A stretch of DNA of 64,000 bases from Saprospiraceae bacterium (GCA_020630435.1 JAHDBJ010000001.1:186001-250000), one strand, 5' to 3'. Shown: positions 42,763 through 51,928, counted from the first letter of the stretch. Notes: generated from the sequence alone by a model not told the origin. Made by a program: numbers and translations.

Positions 42763-43144
42763 AGCAAGTAATTTCTTTTTTTAATTAACAATAGGATAAA
42801 AGAAGGTGTCACGAATTTTACCCCAAATTTCATATATTTACATCACTTTGATAGCAAGATAAGTTTTTTTATAAAAAAACAAAAGATGTATTGAATGTAG
42901 ATAATTTATCTAGTAAAGGATGATTAATTTAAAATAATGATAAAATTTATATGAAATGATAGTGCAGTTCTTGTTTTATAACAATCCTTTAATAAACAAA
43001 CATTTATATAATAAAAATAATAAAAATAAAAGATTTCGCTTCATTTATTCTATTTAGTTCTAAGATAAAATGTAACTTTATTGACAAATATCGTCATAGT
43101 AGGCGAGGACAAACTTTATTGATAATCAAAACATCTTTTTAATC
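42763..43144. other. Intergenic region between divergent LysM and DUF937-OmpA genes
   Basis: About 380 bp, AT-rich, with no open reading frame of note. It contains a TAACTTTA box (43073-43080), a near match to TAnnTTTG, 65 bp before the ATG at 43145. I see no RNA gene. Confidence 0.45.
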
Positions 43145-44446
43145 ATGGTTAATTTAGTAGATCTATTAAAAAATCAATTAACAAGTGAAGTAATTGAAAA
43201 GGCGAGTGGGTTTTTAGGAGAGAACACTGCCAACACATCATCCGCTTTAAGTGGTATTATTCCAACATTGCTAAGTGGAGTTATTGGGAAAGGCTCTAAT
43301 ATGTCTGGAGCAAGTAGTTTATTAAATATGTTAAACTCAGGTGGACATGATGGAGGCATTTTAAACAATTTAGGAGGACTTTTTGCAGGTGGCAACACTA
43401 GCAATAATCTTATTCAATCAGGTGGAGGCATTTTAAGTAGTCTTTTTGGAAACAAAGTAGGCTCGATTGTCGATATGATTACTTCCTTTAGTGGAATGAA
43501 AAGAGGGTCATCTTCTAGCCTTTTGAGTATGGCAGCACCATTAGTGATGGGTTTGCTAGGAAAACAAGTAAAGTCAGGTGGCTTGAATGCTTCGGGTCTA
43601 ATGAATTTATTACAAGGTCAAAGAGAGCATGTAAATAGTGCAATGCCTGCTGGTCTAGGTAGTATGTTTGGTAAATTTGGTTTAGATCAAATCAGCAATA
43701 ATTTAAGTTCAGGAGTAAAAGAAACAGTAGGAACGGCTACACGTACAGCTACTAGAACAGTAGAAAGAACAACAGAAAAAGTAAATGAAGGTGGAGGTTT
43801 TAAATTATGGCCTTTATTATTGTTATTAGGAGCTTTAGCATTAGGATTCTTTGGATGGAAACAATGCAGTTCTGATATTAAAGATGGAGCAAGTGCAGTA
43901 ACGGATACGGTTACAGACGCAGCTACAGCTACAACGGATGCTATTGGAGATGCTGCTAATGCTACCGTAGATGCAGCAAAAGGTGCTGTAGATGCAGTTG
44001 TAAGTTCTGTGTCATTACCAGGTGGAGTGAGTTTGAATTTACCTAAAGGTTCTTTAGTGGATAAATTTGCGACATTTTTAGGTTCTGGAAGTGATGATAT
44101 TTCTAGCGCATTTTCTTTCGATAGACTAAATTTTGAAACAGGTAGTGATAAATTAACTGCGGATTCTCAAGAGCAACTTAGTAACTTAGCAGCTGTTTTA
44201 AAGGCTTATCCTAATGTGGAAGTAAAGCTAGTCGGGAACACTGACAATACCGGAAATGAAGATGCGAATAAGAAACTATCTTTATCAAGAGCACAATCTG
44301 TAAAAGCAGATCTTATAGGAAAAGGAATTGCAGCATCAAGAATGAAAACAGAGGGTGTTGGTTCTGCCAATCCTATAGCTACAAATGATACGGATGAAGG
44401 TAAGGCAAAAAATAGAAGAATAGATTTACAAATTACTAAAAAGTAA
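43145..44446 (+). CDS. DUF937-OmpA fusion, inner-membrane anchored
   Basis: A 433-residue protein with a composite layout. Residues 1-170 are Gly/Ser/Asn-rich and match DUF937 (NLVDLLKNQLT, GGILSSLFGNKVG), a family found as small cytosolic YidB-like proteins. A transmembrane helix follows (about 223-240, LWPLLLLLGALALGFFGW), then an Ala-rich region (245-290), and an OmpA-like peptidoglycan-binding domain (about 325-432, with NFETGSDKL, LVGNTDNTG and KNRRIDL). This places DUF937 in the cytoplasm and OmpA in the periplasm. No signal peptide is present. Confidence 0.88.
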   Translation: MVNLVDLLKNQLTSEVIEKASGFLGENTANTSSALSGIIPTLLSGVIGKGSNMSGASSLLNMLNSGGHDGGILNNLGGLFAGGNTSNNLIQSGGGILSSLFGNKVGSIVDMITSFSGMKRGSSSSLLSMAAPLVMGLLGKQVKSGGLNASGLMNLLQGQREHVNSAMPAGLGSMFGKFGLDQISNNLSSGVKETVGTATRTATRTVERTTEKVNEGGGFKLWPLLLLLGALALGFFGWKQCSSDIKDGASAVTDTVTDAATATTDAIGDAANATVDAAKGAVDAVVSSVSLPGGVSLNLPKGSLVDKFATFLGSGSDDISSAFSFDRLNFETGSDKLTADSQEQLSNLAAVLKAYPNVEVKLVGNTDNTGNEDANKKLSLSRAQSVKADLIGKGIAASRMKTEGVGSANPIATNDTDEGKAKNRRIDLQITKK

Positions 44447-44504
44447 GCGAGTATATAAAGACGAGAGATAATTTACTGTTCTCGTATTTATTGAAACATA
44501 CTAG

Positions 44505-44531
44505 AAGCTGGGTGTCTTTGACACTCGGCTT
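44505..44531 (+). terminator. Rho-independent terminator
   Basis: A 12-bp stem (44505-44516 with 44520-44531, two G-U pairs) and a TTT loop, followed by TTTATTTTT. It lies 58 bp after the OmpA-fusion stop and just before the convergent helicase gene end. Confidence 0.85.
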
Positions 44532-44539
44532 TTATTTTT

Positions 44540-46447
44540 CTAGCTATACATATATTCCCACGCAGATTGGTATTGACCATATTTTTCAACATAATTTAAA
44601 AAATCATTATAAAAACTATGACCGCCAATTGTTGCGCTATCTCCTATAATAACCAATTTCTTTTTAGCACGTGTCATAGCAACGTTCATACGACGATAAT
44701 CAGCTAGAAAACCAATCTCCGACTTTTCATTAGACCGAACGAGTGAAATATAAATGACCTCTCGTTCCTGACCTTGAAAAGCATCTATAGTATTGATTGA
44801 AATAGATGATAAATGAGGTTGAATATTTTCGTCTGTTTCTAGAATTTCCTTCATATAAATAACTTGGGCACTGTAAGGTGAAATAATACCGATAGAAGGA
44901 ATCGGATTATCCGTATATTGAGCTAGTAGTTGATACAAATGCTCCCTCAATATATTTAATTCATTAGGATTGAATCGACTTTTGGTTTTAAGATTTTGTT
45001 GTTCCTCAAAACTACATCCAGCGGTATCTATATATACTAATGGCTCGGATGTTTCAATAGGTAAAACGTGTTTTTCTACACTTATATCTGCAATAAGACG
45101 ACTGTTATAGAATTGTTGATTTGAAAACCCCATAATTTTATGATTCATCCGATATTGGACGTTCAATAAATTAACGGTAGAGAATCGTTCAATACATCGT
45201 TCTATCATTGTAATATTGAATCCTCCTTTTTCGGCTTTTTTGGATTTGACGGTAGGGGGTAATTGATGAGGGTCGCCTGCTAGTACAACCTTTTGAGCTA
45301 CTGAAATAGGAATCCATGTGGCTGGAATTAGGGCTTGTGCTGCTTCGTCAATAAATACAGTATCAAACGTTAATTGATTTAGTTCTGAACGAGTTGCATT
45401 GATAAGTGTACAAGTAATTACTTTACTACTATGAAGAATTTTTTCAATAATACGTTCTTCTAATTGATTTGCCCAAGCATCTAATTCTTTCGCTTCTGCA
45501 TAAAGCTCTCTTCGTTCTTTTCGTTCTTCAAAGCCAAAAGTACGTTTGTATTTTGCAGCATTTTTTCGACATTGTGCTGCCTGAATTTTTACTTTTTTAA
45601 TATTCTTACTTTCGGGATGTTTGGACAACTGACCTTCTAAGGTTAAATCAATTAATCGCTCATCTACTCTTGAGATATTACCCACTCTAGTAACGGCAAC
45701 ACCTACAGCAGCTATTCTTTCTGTAAGTAGGTCTACAGCCGCATTGCTGGGGGCAGTTACTAAGATATGGTTTTCATGCGCACTTAAAATTTTAATTGCT
45801 TGAACGATGGTTGTCGTTTTGCCTGTTCCTGGTGGACCATGTACTATTGCTATATCTTGTGCATTAAAAATAGTATTGATAGCTTCATTTTGAGATTTAT
45901 TTAAAGATGGAAGCTCAATAAAATGGGCTGCTTTGTGAAAAGATGGCTTTTTAATACCCAAATAAATATCTCGCAACTCTGCGAGCCGATTTCCCTTAGA
46001 TTGATTGAGTTCTTTTAAAATCTTTTCCATCTCGATATAGGTTCGTTCATCAAATAATAGATCGACGCCCAAACTTCCTTTTTCTAACCAAAATGGAATA
46101 TCCTTACTATTAAGAATAATTTTCATTTTTTGTTTATCTACAAAATGAATAACACCATTTTTCTCATATGTCTCATCATCTTGTAACGTAAACAAACGAA
46201 CAGGCATTCCAGAACGAAATTGATGAGTACGACTATATGCTTTGGTTTTTTCAACAACTATAAAAGCCCGTTCGCCATAGATATAGCCCGTTTTAATCAC
46301 ATTTAGAGGATGCCAACAAAGCCCTTTTTCTCTCCTTTCGGATAAAGATAGACTTTGAACAAAATCTCTAAATTGATTGAAGTCTTCTTCTTTTTCTATT
46401 TGTAATAATTGGATAAGCGATTCTATTTCCTTGAGTTTATCTTGCAT
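44540..46447 (-). CDS. Superfamily 1 helicase of the IGHMBP2/Dna2 type
   Basis: A 635-residue superfamily 1B helicase. Walker A is GPPGTGKT (204-211); Walker B is VFIDEAAQA (about 375); the motif III segment is LAGDPHQLPPT (about 400), motif IV YRMN near 432, motif V DAFQGQE near 562, and motif VI VAMTRAKKKL near 600. The N-terminal 180 residues form the stalk/1B-type region of SMUBP-2 relatives, which unwind RNA or DNA 5' to 3'. The family is common in Bacteroidota chromosomes and is not proof of a defence role. It diverges from the cupin gene. Confidence 0.9.
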   Translation of the reverse strand: MQDKLKEIESLIQLLQIEKEEDFNQFRDFVQSLSLSERREKGLCWHPLNVIKTGYIYGERAFIVVEKTKAYSRTHQFRSGMPVRLFTLQDDETYEKNGVIHFVDKQKMKIILNSKDIPFWLEKGSLGVDLLFDERTYIEMEKILKELNQSKGNRLAELRDIYLGIKKPSFHKAAHFIELPSLNKSQNEAINTIFNAQDIAIVHGPPGTGKTTTIVQAIKILSAHENHILVTAPSNAAVDLLTERIAAVGVAVTRVGNISRVDERLIDLTLEGQLSKHPESKNIKKVKIQAAQCRKNAAKYKRTFGFEERKERRELYAEAKELDAWANQLEERIIEKILHSSKVITCTLINATRSELNQLTFDTVFIDEAAQALIPATWIPISVAQKVVLAGDPHQLPPTVKSKKAEKGGFNITMIERCIERFSTVNLLNVQYRMNHKIMGFSNQQFYNSRLIADISVEKHVLPIETSEPLVYIDTAGCSFEEQQNLKTKSRFNPNELNILREHLYQLLAQYTDNPIPSIGIISPYSAQVIYMKEILETDENIQPHLSSISINTIDAFQGQEREVIYISLVRSNEKSEIGFLADYRRMNVAMTRAKKKLVIIGDSATIGGHSFYNDFLNYVEKYGQYQSAWEYMYS

Positions 46448-46550
46448 ATGATGTAAAATATTTATGCTTACAAAGAAACACTAATTCTATTGAAATCTTG
46501 TTTTTTAGTCAATTCTATAAAAATAATAAAGAGAATACTATAACATTCAG

Positions 46551-46558
46551 TAAATTTG
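46551..46558 (+). promoter_or_regulatory. Candidate -7 promoter box for cupin gene
   Basis: TAAATTTG matches TAnnTTTG exactly, 45 bp before the ATG at 46604. No clear -33 element. Confidence 0.45.
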
Positions 46559-46603
46559 TAAATTGTTTCGGCATTTTTTGACTATTCTTAAAGTTCGTAA
46601 ACT

Positions 46604-47479
46604 ATGGCATTAGAATTAACCAAAGAGATTGACAAAGTAGAAGGAATTACTAGGGAGGAGTTTCAAGAAAAATATATGAAACCTCAAATTCCTGTTATTA
46701 TCAAACATTTTTATGGAGAAGATGCTCCCATCTATCAATGGACGTTTAATAAATTTGTAGATGAATTAGGAGCTTTGGAAGTAGGAGTATATGATTCTGA
46801 AGGTGAAAAACGACAAGATGATCGTTCTTATAAAGGTGCTCCTAGCACAATGAAATTTGGAGAATACTTAAAGCTGGTTCAAGAAAAACCTACAACTAAA
46901 AGATTATTTCTTTTTAATGTTTTTAAACATAAAAAAGAATTACTAAATGATTTTGAATTTCCGAATGTAGCCGACAATGTATTGAAATTTTTGCCGTTTG
47001 CCTTTTTTGGTGGAGAAGGGGCAATTACTCGTATTCATAGGGATATGGACAATAGTAATGTTTTTTTAACGGAATTGGTTGGTAAAAAACGGGTGGTACT
47101 ATTCCATCCAAAATATTCTACAAAACTTTATCGTTACCCTTTTGGAACACATACATCAGTAGATATTAATGATCCCGACTATAATAAATATCCAGCACTC
47201 AAAGAGGTAAAAGGTATCGATTGTATGATCGAGGCTGGTGATACCTTATTTATGCCTTCGGGATATTGGCATCATATTGAATACCACTCAGCAGGTATGG
47301 GATTTTCTATGCGTTCGCTTAGCCCTAATTTTTCTGCAAGACTGAGGGGAATGTACCAAGTAGGATTTCTAACACATGTTGATGAATTGGCTCGAAAAGT
47401 ATTGAACGGGAAGTGGTTTGAGATTAAAAAAAATATGGCTCAAAGAAGGGCAAATGCTGCAATAGGGAAAGCCATTTAG
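46604..47479 (+). CDS. JmjC-type cupin domain oxygenase-like protein
   Basis: A 291-residue cupin-like protein with the layout of JmjC/FIH-type Fe(II)/2-oxoglutarate oxygenases. The iron-binding HxD is His145-Arg-Asp147 in TRIHRDMDNSNVF, and the distal His is 223 or 224 in YWHHIEYHS. The segment VGKKRVVLFHP (160-169) and the N-terminal REEFQEKYMKPQIPVIIKHF (about 17-36) are typical of the family. These enzymes hydroxylate ribosomal proteins or other targets; the substrate here is unknown. Its stop overlaps the stop of the convergent monooxygenase-fold gene by 4 bp. Confidence 0.87.
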   Translation: MALELTKEIDKVEGITREEFQEKYMKPQIPVIIKHFYGEDAPIYQWTFNKFVDELGALEVGVYDSEGEKRQDDRSYKGAPSTMKFGEYLKLVQEKPTTKRLFLFNVFKHKKELLNDFEFPNVADNVLKFLPFAFFGGEGAITRIHRDMDNSNVFLTELVGKKRVVLFHPKYSTKLYRYPFGTHTSVDINDPDYNKYPALKEVKGIDCMIEAGDTLFMPSGYWHHIEYHSAGMGFSMRSLSPNFSARLRGMYQVGFLTHVDELARKVLNGKWFEIKKNMAQRRANAAIGKAI

Positions 47480-47799
47480 TTATTTGCAATAAAGCTATAA
47501 TCTCGTTCGACTTTACAGATTCGAGTACAGTAAAATTTGTACCACTTTTCTCTACCATATTGTTGTGCAATGAGGTGTTCGGTGTGTTGTTTCCATTGAT
47601 GAATATCTTCTAGTGTTGCCCAGTACGAAACGGTGATGCCTACATCATTTCTAGCACTTTCAACACCTAGAAAACCAGCTTGTTCTTTTGCTAGTTGGAT
47701 CATTTTTTCTCCCATCGTATTATAACCATCATCAGTTTCTTTTTTAATGGAAGTGAATATAACTGCATAATAGGGAGGTTTAGGGGTAGACGCAATCAT
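47476..47799 (-). CDS. Antibiotic biosynthesis monooxygenase (ABM) fold protein
   Basis: A 107-residue single-domain ferredoxin-like protein. The pattern YYAVIFTSIKK, MIQLAKEQAGFLGVESAR and GITVSYWATLEDIHQWKQHTEH matches the ABM family, with the conserved Trp/His block (SYWxxxxxxxxWxxHxxH) at about 54-68. Relatives include haem-degrading HmoA/HmoB and quinol monooxygenases, so a role in haem or quinone handling is possible but not shown. It is 18 bp downstream of prmC on the same strand. Confidence 0.85.
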   Translation of the reverse strand: MIASTPKPPYYAVIFTSIKKETDDGYNTMGEKMIQLAKEQAGFLGVESARNDVGITVSYWATLEDIHQWKQHTEHLIAQQYGREKWYKFYCTRICKVERDYSFIANN

Positions 47800-47817
47800 A
47801 ATGAAGTTTGTTTTTTA

Positions 47818-48621
47818 TTATCGAAAAGTTGCTTTGATCATTCGATCTTTGCCTTGCATATCTTTTTGTAATTCAATGGTCTTAAAATTATTATTTTCAA
47901 ATACCTTTATACTTTCAGCTCCATAAGCTTCATTAATTTCGACATAGCATTGTCCACTAGGAGTTAATTTCTGCTTTGAAAATTCAGCTATTTTTTTGTA
48001 AAAAATTAGCGGATCATCATTTTTGACAAATAATGCTAAGTGTGGCTCGTTTTTAAGTACCAAATCAGGCATTTTTTGTTTTTCTTTAAAAGGAATATAA
48101 GGTGGATTACTAATAATAATATCAAAATTGGGGAGTATTTTCCATTGGGATTCATCTAAAAAGTTTACTTCCAACCACTTTATATCTACTTTATGAAAAA
48201 TGGCATTTTGCTTGGCCACTTCAATTGCCCGGGGACTTTTATCTAGAGCAGTAATTTTCCAATTCGGAAATTTACTTTTCAAAGTAATGGGAATACATCC
48301 ACTACCTGTTCCAATATCAAGAACCGTATAATCTTTTTGAGAATACTTAAAGTCTTCAAGAATCCAGTATACTAGTTCTTCTGTCTCAGGACGAGGAATA
48401 AGTACATTAGGATTTACTTGAAACTTGAGTCCATAAAAATCGGCTAATCCTAGTATATACTGGATGGGTTGTCCTGCTAGAAGTTTATTTAAAACAGTAG
48501 GGATTTTTGATTCATCAGAAACATCCTCTAAGATGATTCGAGCTATACTTTTTGCTTCACTTTCACCATAAATAGGTTTTAAGATTTGTTGTATTTCTGA
48601 TAATAGTTGATGCCTAGACAA
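47818..48621 (-). CDS. prmC: Release-factor glutamine N5-methyltransferase PrmC
   Basis: A 267-residue methyltransferase that modifies the GGQ glutamine of class I release factors. SAM motif I is DIGTGSG (102-108), the catalytic motif is NPPY (172-175), and the PrmC-specific VLIPRPETEELV block is at 73-84. The only available start is TTG at 48621: between it and the in-frame stop upstream no ATG or GTG occurs, and the N-terminal helices that begin at once are those expected. The gene is likely co-transcribed with the small ABM-fold gene. Confidence 0.95.
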   Translation of the reverse strand: MSRHQLLSEIQQILKPIYGESEAKSIARIILEDVSDESKIPTVLNKLLAGQPIQYILGLADFYGLKFQVNPNVLIPRPETEELVYWILEDFKYSQKDYTVLDIGTGSGCIPITLKSKFPNWKITALDKSPRAIEVAKQNAIFHKVDIKWLEVNFLDESQWKILPNFDIIISNPPYIPFKEKQKMPDLVLKNEPHLALFVKNDDPLIFYKKIAEFSKQKLTPSGQCYVEINEAYGAESIKVFENNNFKTIELQKDMQGKDRMIKATFR

Positions 48622-48890
48622 AGAAAATGTATTTTTTTAATGAATAAAGGATTTTGAATACAAATTATGTAAATAATCGGAAAGTATTAGCATAAATAAA
48701 CAAGGAACTGTTTATAACATATAATTTCAATTTTTTGGGTGTTCAATGTTTTTAAAATCGATTCATAAGGTTACAATGTTAATGTTGAACATATAAACAC
48801 GTAGTACATACGATAATTTTTCTAGAAAAAAAATCTGTTGTTAGAACTTATGGAGAGGTATAATATTAACCTCGAAAGAGATTACTTATA
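48622..48890. other. Intergenic region before repeat copy 2
   Basis: AT-rich, about 270 bp, holding the promoter of prmC and possibly part of that of the beta-helix gene. I see no open reading frame, RNA gene or strong hairpin in it. Confidence 0.4.
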
Positions 48891-49058
48891 GAAGTTTTTT
48901 AAAAATAGAATGATGAATTATTTACAAGTCATTGTATCTCAATATTTCAGCTGATTCTTTTCACCGTACGTAGCTAAGGCTACGAAAAAAGAATGGAGTT
49001 TTATCTTGAAATACAAGCACTTATAATTAAAATCAACCTTCATTATTAAACAACTTCA
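48891..49058. repeat. Dispersed intergenic palindromic repeat, copy 2
   Basis: 168 bp from GAAGTTTTTT to CAACTTCA. It is highly similar to copy 1 (39198-39360). The tip of the fold is better preserved here: CGTAGC-TAAG-GCTACG at about 48968-48983, flanked by TTCTTTT and AAAAAAGAA. Ends are imperfect terminal inverted repeats of the form GAAGTTnTTTAAnnnTGA. It lies 52 bp before the start of the beta-helix protein gene. Confidence 0.85.
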
Positions 49059-49110
49059 TAGTATCCCTATAAGCTGATATAAATTTTTTTTAAATAAAAA
49101 TAGAAATATT

Positions 49111-50916
49111 ATGAAAAATATATTTAAATTGTTGTGCTTGTTTATTTTAGGTACAATGACTACGGCATGGGGTAGCCCCAATTTTTCTGATAAAGCGGTC
49201 AAAAATGAAACAACTAATATAAAAGGTATATATAGTTATTCTGAAAATATTGATACGGATAATTCTACGACAGCGCATAATAATAAAATTAACTTTTTTA
49301 AGAATGCATCGGATATAGAAATTTTAAATCGGTTCAATCAAAGCAGTCAAATGAATATTACGACAAGTTCTAGTTCTAATCCGTTATATTTATCTGATTT
49401 TGGTGCAGTTGGTGATGGTATAGCTGACGATCGTGCAGCGATACAAGCGGCAATTGATAGCGCAGGTACGAACCCATGTAAGAAAATGATTTTAGGAGAA
49501 CCAGGTAAAGTATATCGTGTCTCCAAGAGTACAGTTAACCCACTTGCTTGTTTGAATATAACCAATCAAGAATTGATATTTGATTTGAATGGTTCTACGA
49601 TTGTTCCTACTCTTAATGAAAACGTTAATTCTATCATTATGATTAATCGTCAAGGGACAGAGGTGATAAAGCAGATTATTATACGAAATGGAATTATTAA
49701 TGGAAGATTTAGTGAAGGTGGAACAGGTAGCGGTATCAATTTTTCATATAATGCAGGAGGATATACTCAATATAGTCTTATTGAAAATATGATTTTTAGA
49801 GATATGGAGGGAGCAAGTATTTCTACCTCAACGAGTTTAAACACAAATATCAACAATATTTTTGCTGATTCTTGTGATGGTCATATTGTAGCGTTGAGAA
49901 ACGACCAAGTTAATTTTGGTCGACGACCACAAGCAAGTATTTCGAATATTATCAGTACAGAACAATCGGCAGGTAATGTGATTGATCTATCATCCTCTCC
50001 AATAAATGTAGGAGCGCATGCAGGCATGGTGAATATTTCTAATATTAGTGCTTATAAGATTAAATATTTTATCAAACTTGCTGGAAATTGGACTGGAAAT
50101 TTAACGAATCTTCATTGTAGGGTAGTCGAAAGCGACACACCTGCTTTGAGGGTGAATGAGGCAGGTGAAGAGTCAGGTTGGTCTTTTTGTAATGTAAGAA
50201 TTGATTCTACACTAACAGGTGGTTTTGATGCTTTCAGGAGTATGAGTTATGTGGATATTAAAAATATGCATTTGACAAATGTGAATTATTCAAATAGCAC
50301 GCTTCCTGCAGTTAGAATCTCTACTGTAAAAAGGGTCAATGTGAATGGTCTTGTAATAAAGCGAAGTAGTTCAGCTGGAGGAGGAGGAATTCTTCTAGGA
50401 GCTCCTGCGAACAGTGTATATAATCTTTCAGGGGTACATGCTGACAGTCTGGGAGCTGGAGTTAGTATATTTGGAGGTGATTCTACCTCAACGATATGTA
50501 TTCGTAATTCTGCATTTTTAAATTTTAAACATGCTCATGGAATACAATTACATACGGCTAATTTTATCTTTGATGGTGTTCGATTTGCTGAAACTGATGG
50601 AAGTGGTATTTGGCAAAGAGGCCTCACTATTAAAGATCCAGCAGCCTCTCCTAAATCGATTCGTTTATCAAATTGTACCTTCGGTATGCTTAATGGTCAT
50701 GCTATTTATAATTATAAAGTAGATAATACTCCTGTTTATGTTGAAAACTGTACTTGGAATGATGATAAAAGTTTAGCTATTCCGTTTTACCGTGTATTTC
50801 TTAATGGCACCTTAAGTCGACGAGGTAGCCGTTATACTTGGTACAATTCTCAATCAGGTTGTTTTTTTCACAACGGAACCTTTCCTGCGGATGAAACAGA
50901 CGGAACGCCGTTTTAA
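49111..50916 (+). CDS. Exported right-handed beta-helix protein (pectate-lyase-3 type)
   Basis: A 601-residue exported protein (signal peptide about 1-21). After a 90-residue polar stretch it has the pectate_lyase_3/GH28-like start LYLSDFGAVGDGIADDRAAI (about 94-113), then repeating Asn- and Ile-rich coils (INGRF, ISNI, NISNISAY) typical of a parallel beta-helix. Such domains bind or cut polysaccharides. No active-site residues can be assigned and there is no C-terminal T9SS domain, so a structural or adhesive role is as likely as lyase activity. It may share a transcript with the DUF1573 gene. Confidence 0.82.
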   Translation: MKNIFKLLCLFILGTMTTAWGSPNFSDKAVKNETTNIKGIYSYSENIDTDNSTTAHNNKINFFKNASDIEILNRFNQSSQMNITTSSSSNPLYLSDFGAVGDGIADDRAAIQAAIDSAGTNPCKKMILGEPGKVYRVSKSTVNPLACLNITNQELIFDLNGSTIVPTLNENVNSIIMINRQGTEVIKQIIIRNGIINGRFSEGGTGSGINFSYNAGGYTQYSLIENMIFRDMEGASISTSTSLNTNINNIFADSCDGHIVALRNDQVNFGRRPQASISNIISTEQSAGNVIDLSSSPINVGAHAGMVNISNISAYKIKYFIKLAGNWTGNLTNLHCRVVESDTPALRVNEAGEESGWSFCNVRIDSTLTGGFDAFRSMSYVDIKNMHLTNVNYSNSTLPAVRISTVKRVNVNGLVIKRSSSAGGGGILLGAPANSVYNLSGVHADSLGAGVSIFGGDSTSTICIRNSAFLNFKHAHGIQLHTANFIFDGVRFAETDGSGIWQRGLTIKDPAASPKSIRLSNCTFGMLNGHAIYNYKVDNTPVYVENCTWNDDKSLAIPFYRVFLNGTLSRRGSRYTWYNSQSGCFFHNGTFPADETDGTPF

Positions 50917-50944
50917 GTAGAAGAGGAGATTTCTTTCAATTTTT

Positions 50945-50988
50945 ATTTACTCCTTTGATGGAAAATATATGAACTTGAAGGAGTAAAT
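50945..50988 (+). terminator. Hairpin between beta-helix and DUF1573 genes
   Basis: ATTTACTCCTT (50945-50955) pairs perfectly with AAGGAGTAAAT (50978-50988) across a 22-nt loop. There is no long T run, so it may be a partial terminator or an RNA-stability element. Confidence 0.5.
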
Positions 50989-51014
50989 ATTTAACTTTAA
51001 TAAAAAATAGAATT

Positions 51015-51758
51015 ATGAAAATATATTATTTGTTGTTATTTATGGGATGTTTACTTTGTTCTTTGACAAGTTCTGCTCAAGAAATGGGTATAGTTAAAGA
51101 ACAAACAGCAACTGCTATAATTGAATTTGCAACAACAGATTTTGACTTTGGAGAAGTTAAGTCTGGAGAAAAAGTAGCCCATGTCTTTAAATTCAAAAAT
51201 ATAGGAGAAGAGCCTTTAATCATAACAGGAGCGAAAGGAAGTTGTGGTTGTACTGTACCATATTTTCCAGAAGATCCCATTCTGCCTGGAGAAACGAGTG
51301 AAATTGAAGTTGAATTCAATACGAAAAATAGATTTGGAAAACAAGTAAAGAGAGTAGCAATTACTGCTAATACAACTCCTACTAAAACATTTTTGACGAT
51401 TAGAGGAGAAGTCTCTAAAGCTGAAATAATATCTGAAGGAGAAAATGACTTAGTAATTCAGAGAAATAAGGAAAAGGAATACATTGAAAGTTCAAATCCT
51501 AATTGTGTTGCCATTTATCCAAATCCAACAAGTCATACGTTACAAGTGGAGTTGAAAGATTATATCGGGAAGGCTGCACAGATAAGGATATTTAATGATT
51601 TAGGACAGAAAGTTATGGATAGAAATATTGTTAACATTAGTAGAGAAACCACTCGTTTTAATGTAAGTGATTTTTCATCAGGAGTTTATGTTATCTCAAT
51701 AGAAATAAAGAATATAAAGCCTATTTCTCAGTGTTTTGTTGTAACAGGAAATAAGTAA
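51015..51758 (+). CDS. DUF1573 exported protein with T9SS sorting domain
   Basis: A 247-residue protein. The signal peptide covers 1-21 (ending SSAQ). A DUF1573 domain follows (about 37-135), with DFGEVKSGEKVAHVFKFKN and the conserved GSCGCTVP motif (Cys pair about 77-79). The C-terminal 80 residues (YPNPTSHTLQVEL...GVYVISIEI) are a type A T9SS sorting domain. DUF1573 proteins are abundant secreted Ig-like-fold proteins of Bacteroidota with unknown roles; the beta-helix gene directly upstream may function with it. Confidence 0.88.
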   Translation: MKIYYLLLFMGCLLCSLTSSAQEMGIVKEQTATAIIEFATTDFDFGEVKSGEKVAHVFKFKNIGEEPLIITGAKGSCGCTVPYFPEDPILPGETSEIEVEFNTKNRFGKQVKRVAITANTTPTKTFLTIRGEVSKAEIISEGENDLVIQRNKEKEYIESSNPNCVAIYPNPTSHTLQVELKDYIGKAAQIRIFNDLGQKVMDRNIVNISRETTRFNVSDFSSGVYVISIEIKNIKPISQCFVVTGNK

Positions 51759-51812
51759 TAGTGTGAGTATATTTCTGTTTATATAAAAGAATCTTTTAAG
51801 ATTTTTTAAATT

Positions 51813-51845
51813 CCCCCCTTATAAGCTAGTAACTTACAAGGGGGG
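51813..51845. terminator. C/G-run hairpin between DUF1573 gene and tRNA gene
   Basis: CCCCCCTTATAAG (51813-51825) faces CTTACAAGGGGGG (51833-51845), a 13-bp stem with one mismatch. It sits between the converging DUF1573 and tRNA-Arg transcripts. No clear U tract, so direction is uncertain. Confidence 0.6.
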
Positions 51846-51854
51846 CTTAATAGG

Positions 51855-51928
51855 TGATCCCGAGAGGATTCGAACCCCTAACCCTCAGAGCCGAAATCTG
51901 ATATTCTATCCAATTGAACTACGGGACC
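51855..51928 (-). tRNA. tRNA-Arg (anticodon TCG)
   Basis: A 74-nt cloverleaf on the minus strand. The acceptor stem is GGTCCCG with CGGGATC (one G-U pair), the D arm GTTC...GAAT, the anticodon stem TCAGA/TCTGA around the loop TTTCGGC (anticodon TCG, reading CGA and by wobble CGG), and the T arm AGGGG-TTCGAAT-CCTCT. After the discriminator A the genome reads CCT, so the CCA end is added after transcription. Confidence 0.95.

Noticed and set aside
44540-46447. Helicase as part of a defence island
   Set aside because: IGHMBP2-like helicases are also housekeeping genes in Bacteroidota, and the neighbours (OmpA fusion, cupin, prmC) are not defence genes; no nuclease or sensor is linked.
46604-47799. 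Cupin and ABM-fold genes as one functional unit
   Set aside because: They are convergent with overlapping ends, so they are not co-transcribed; the ABM-fold gene belongs with prmC.
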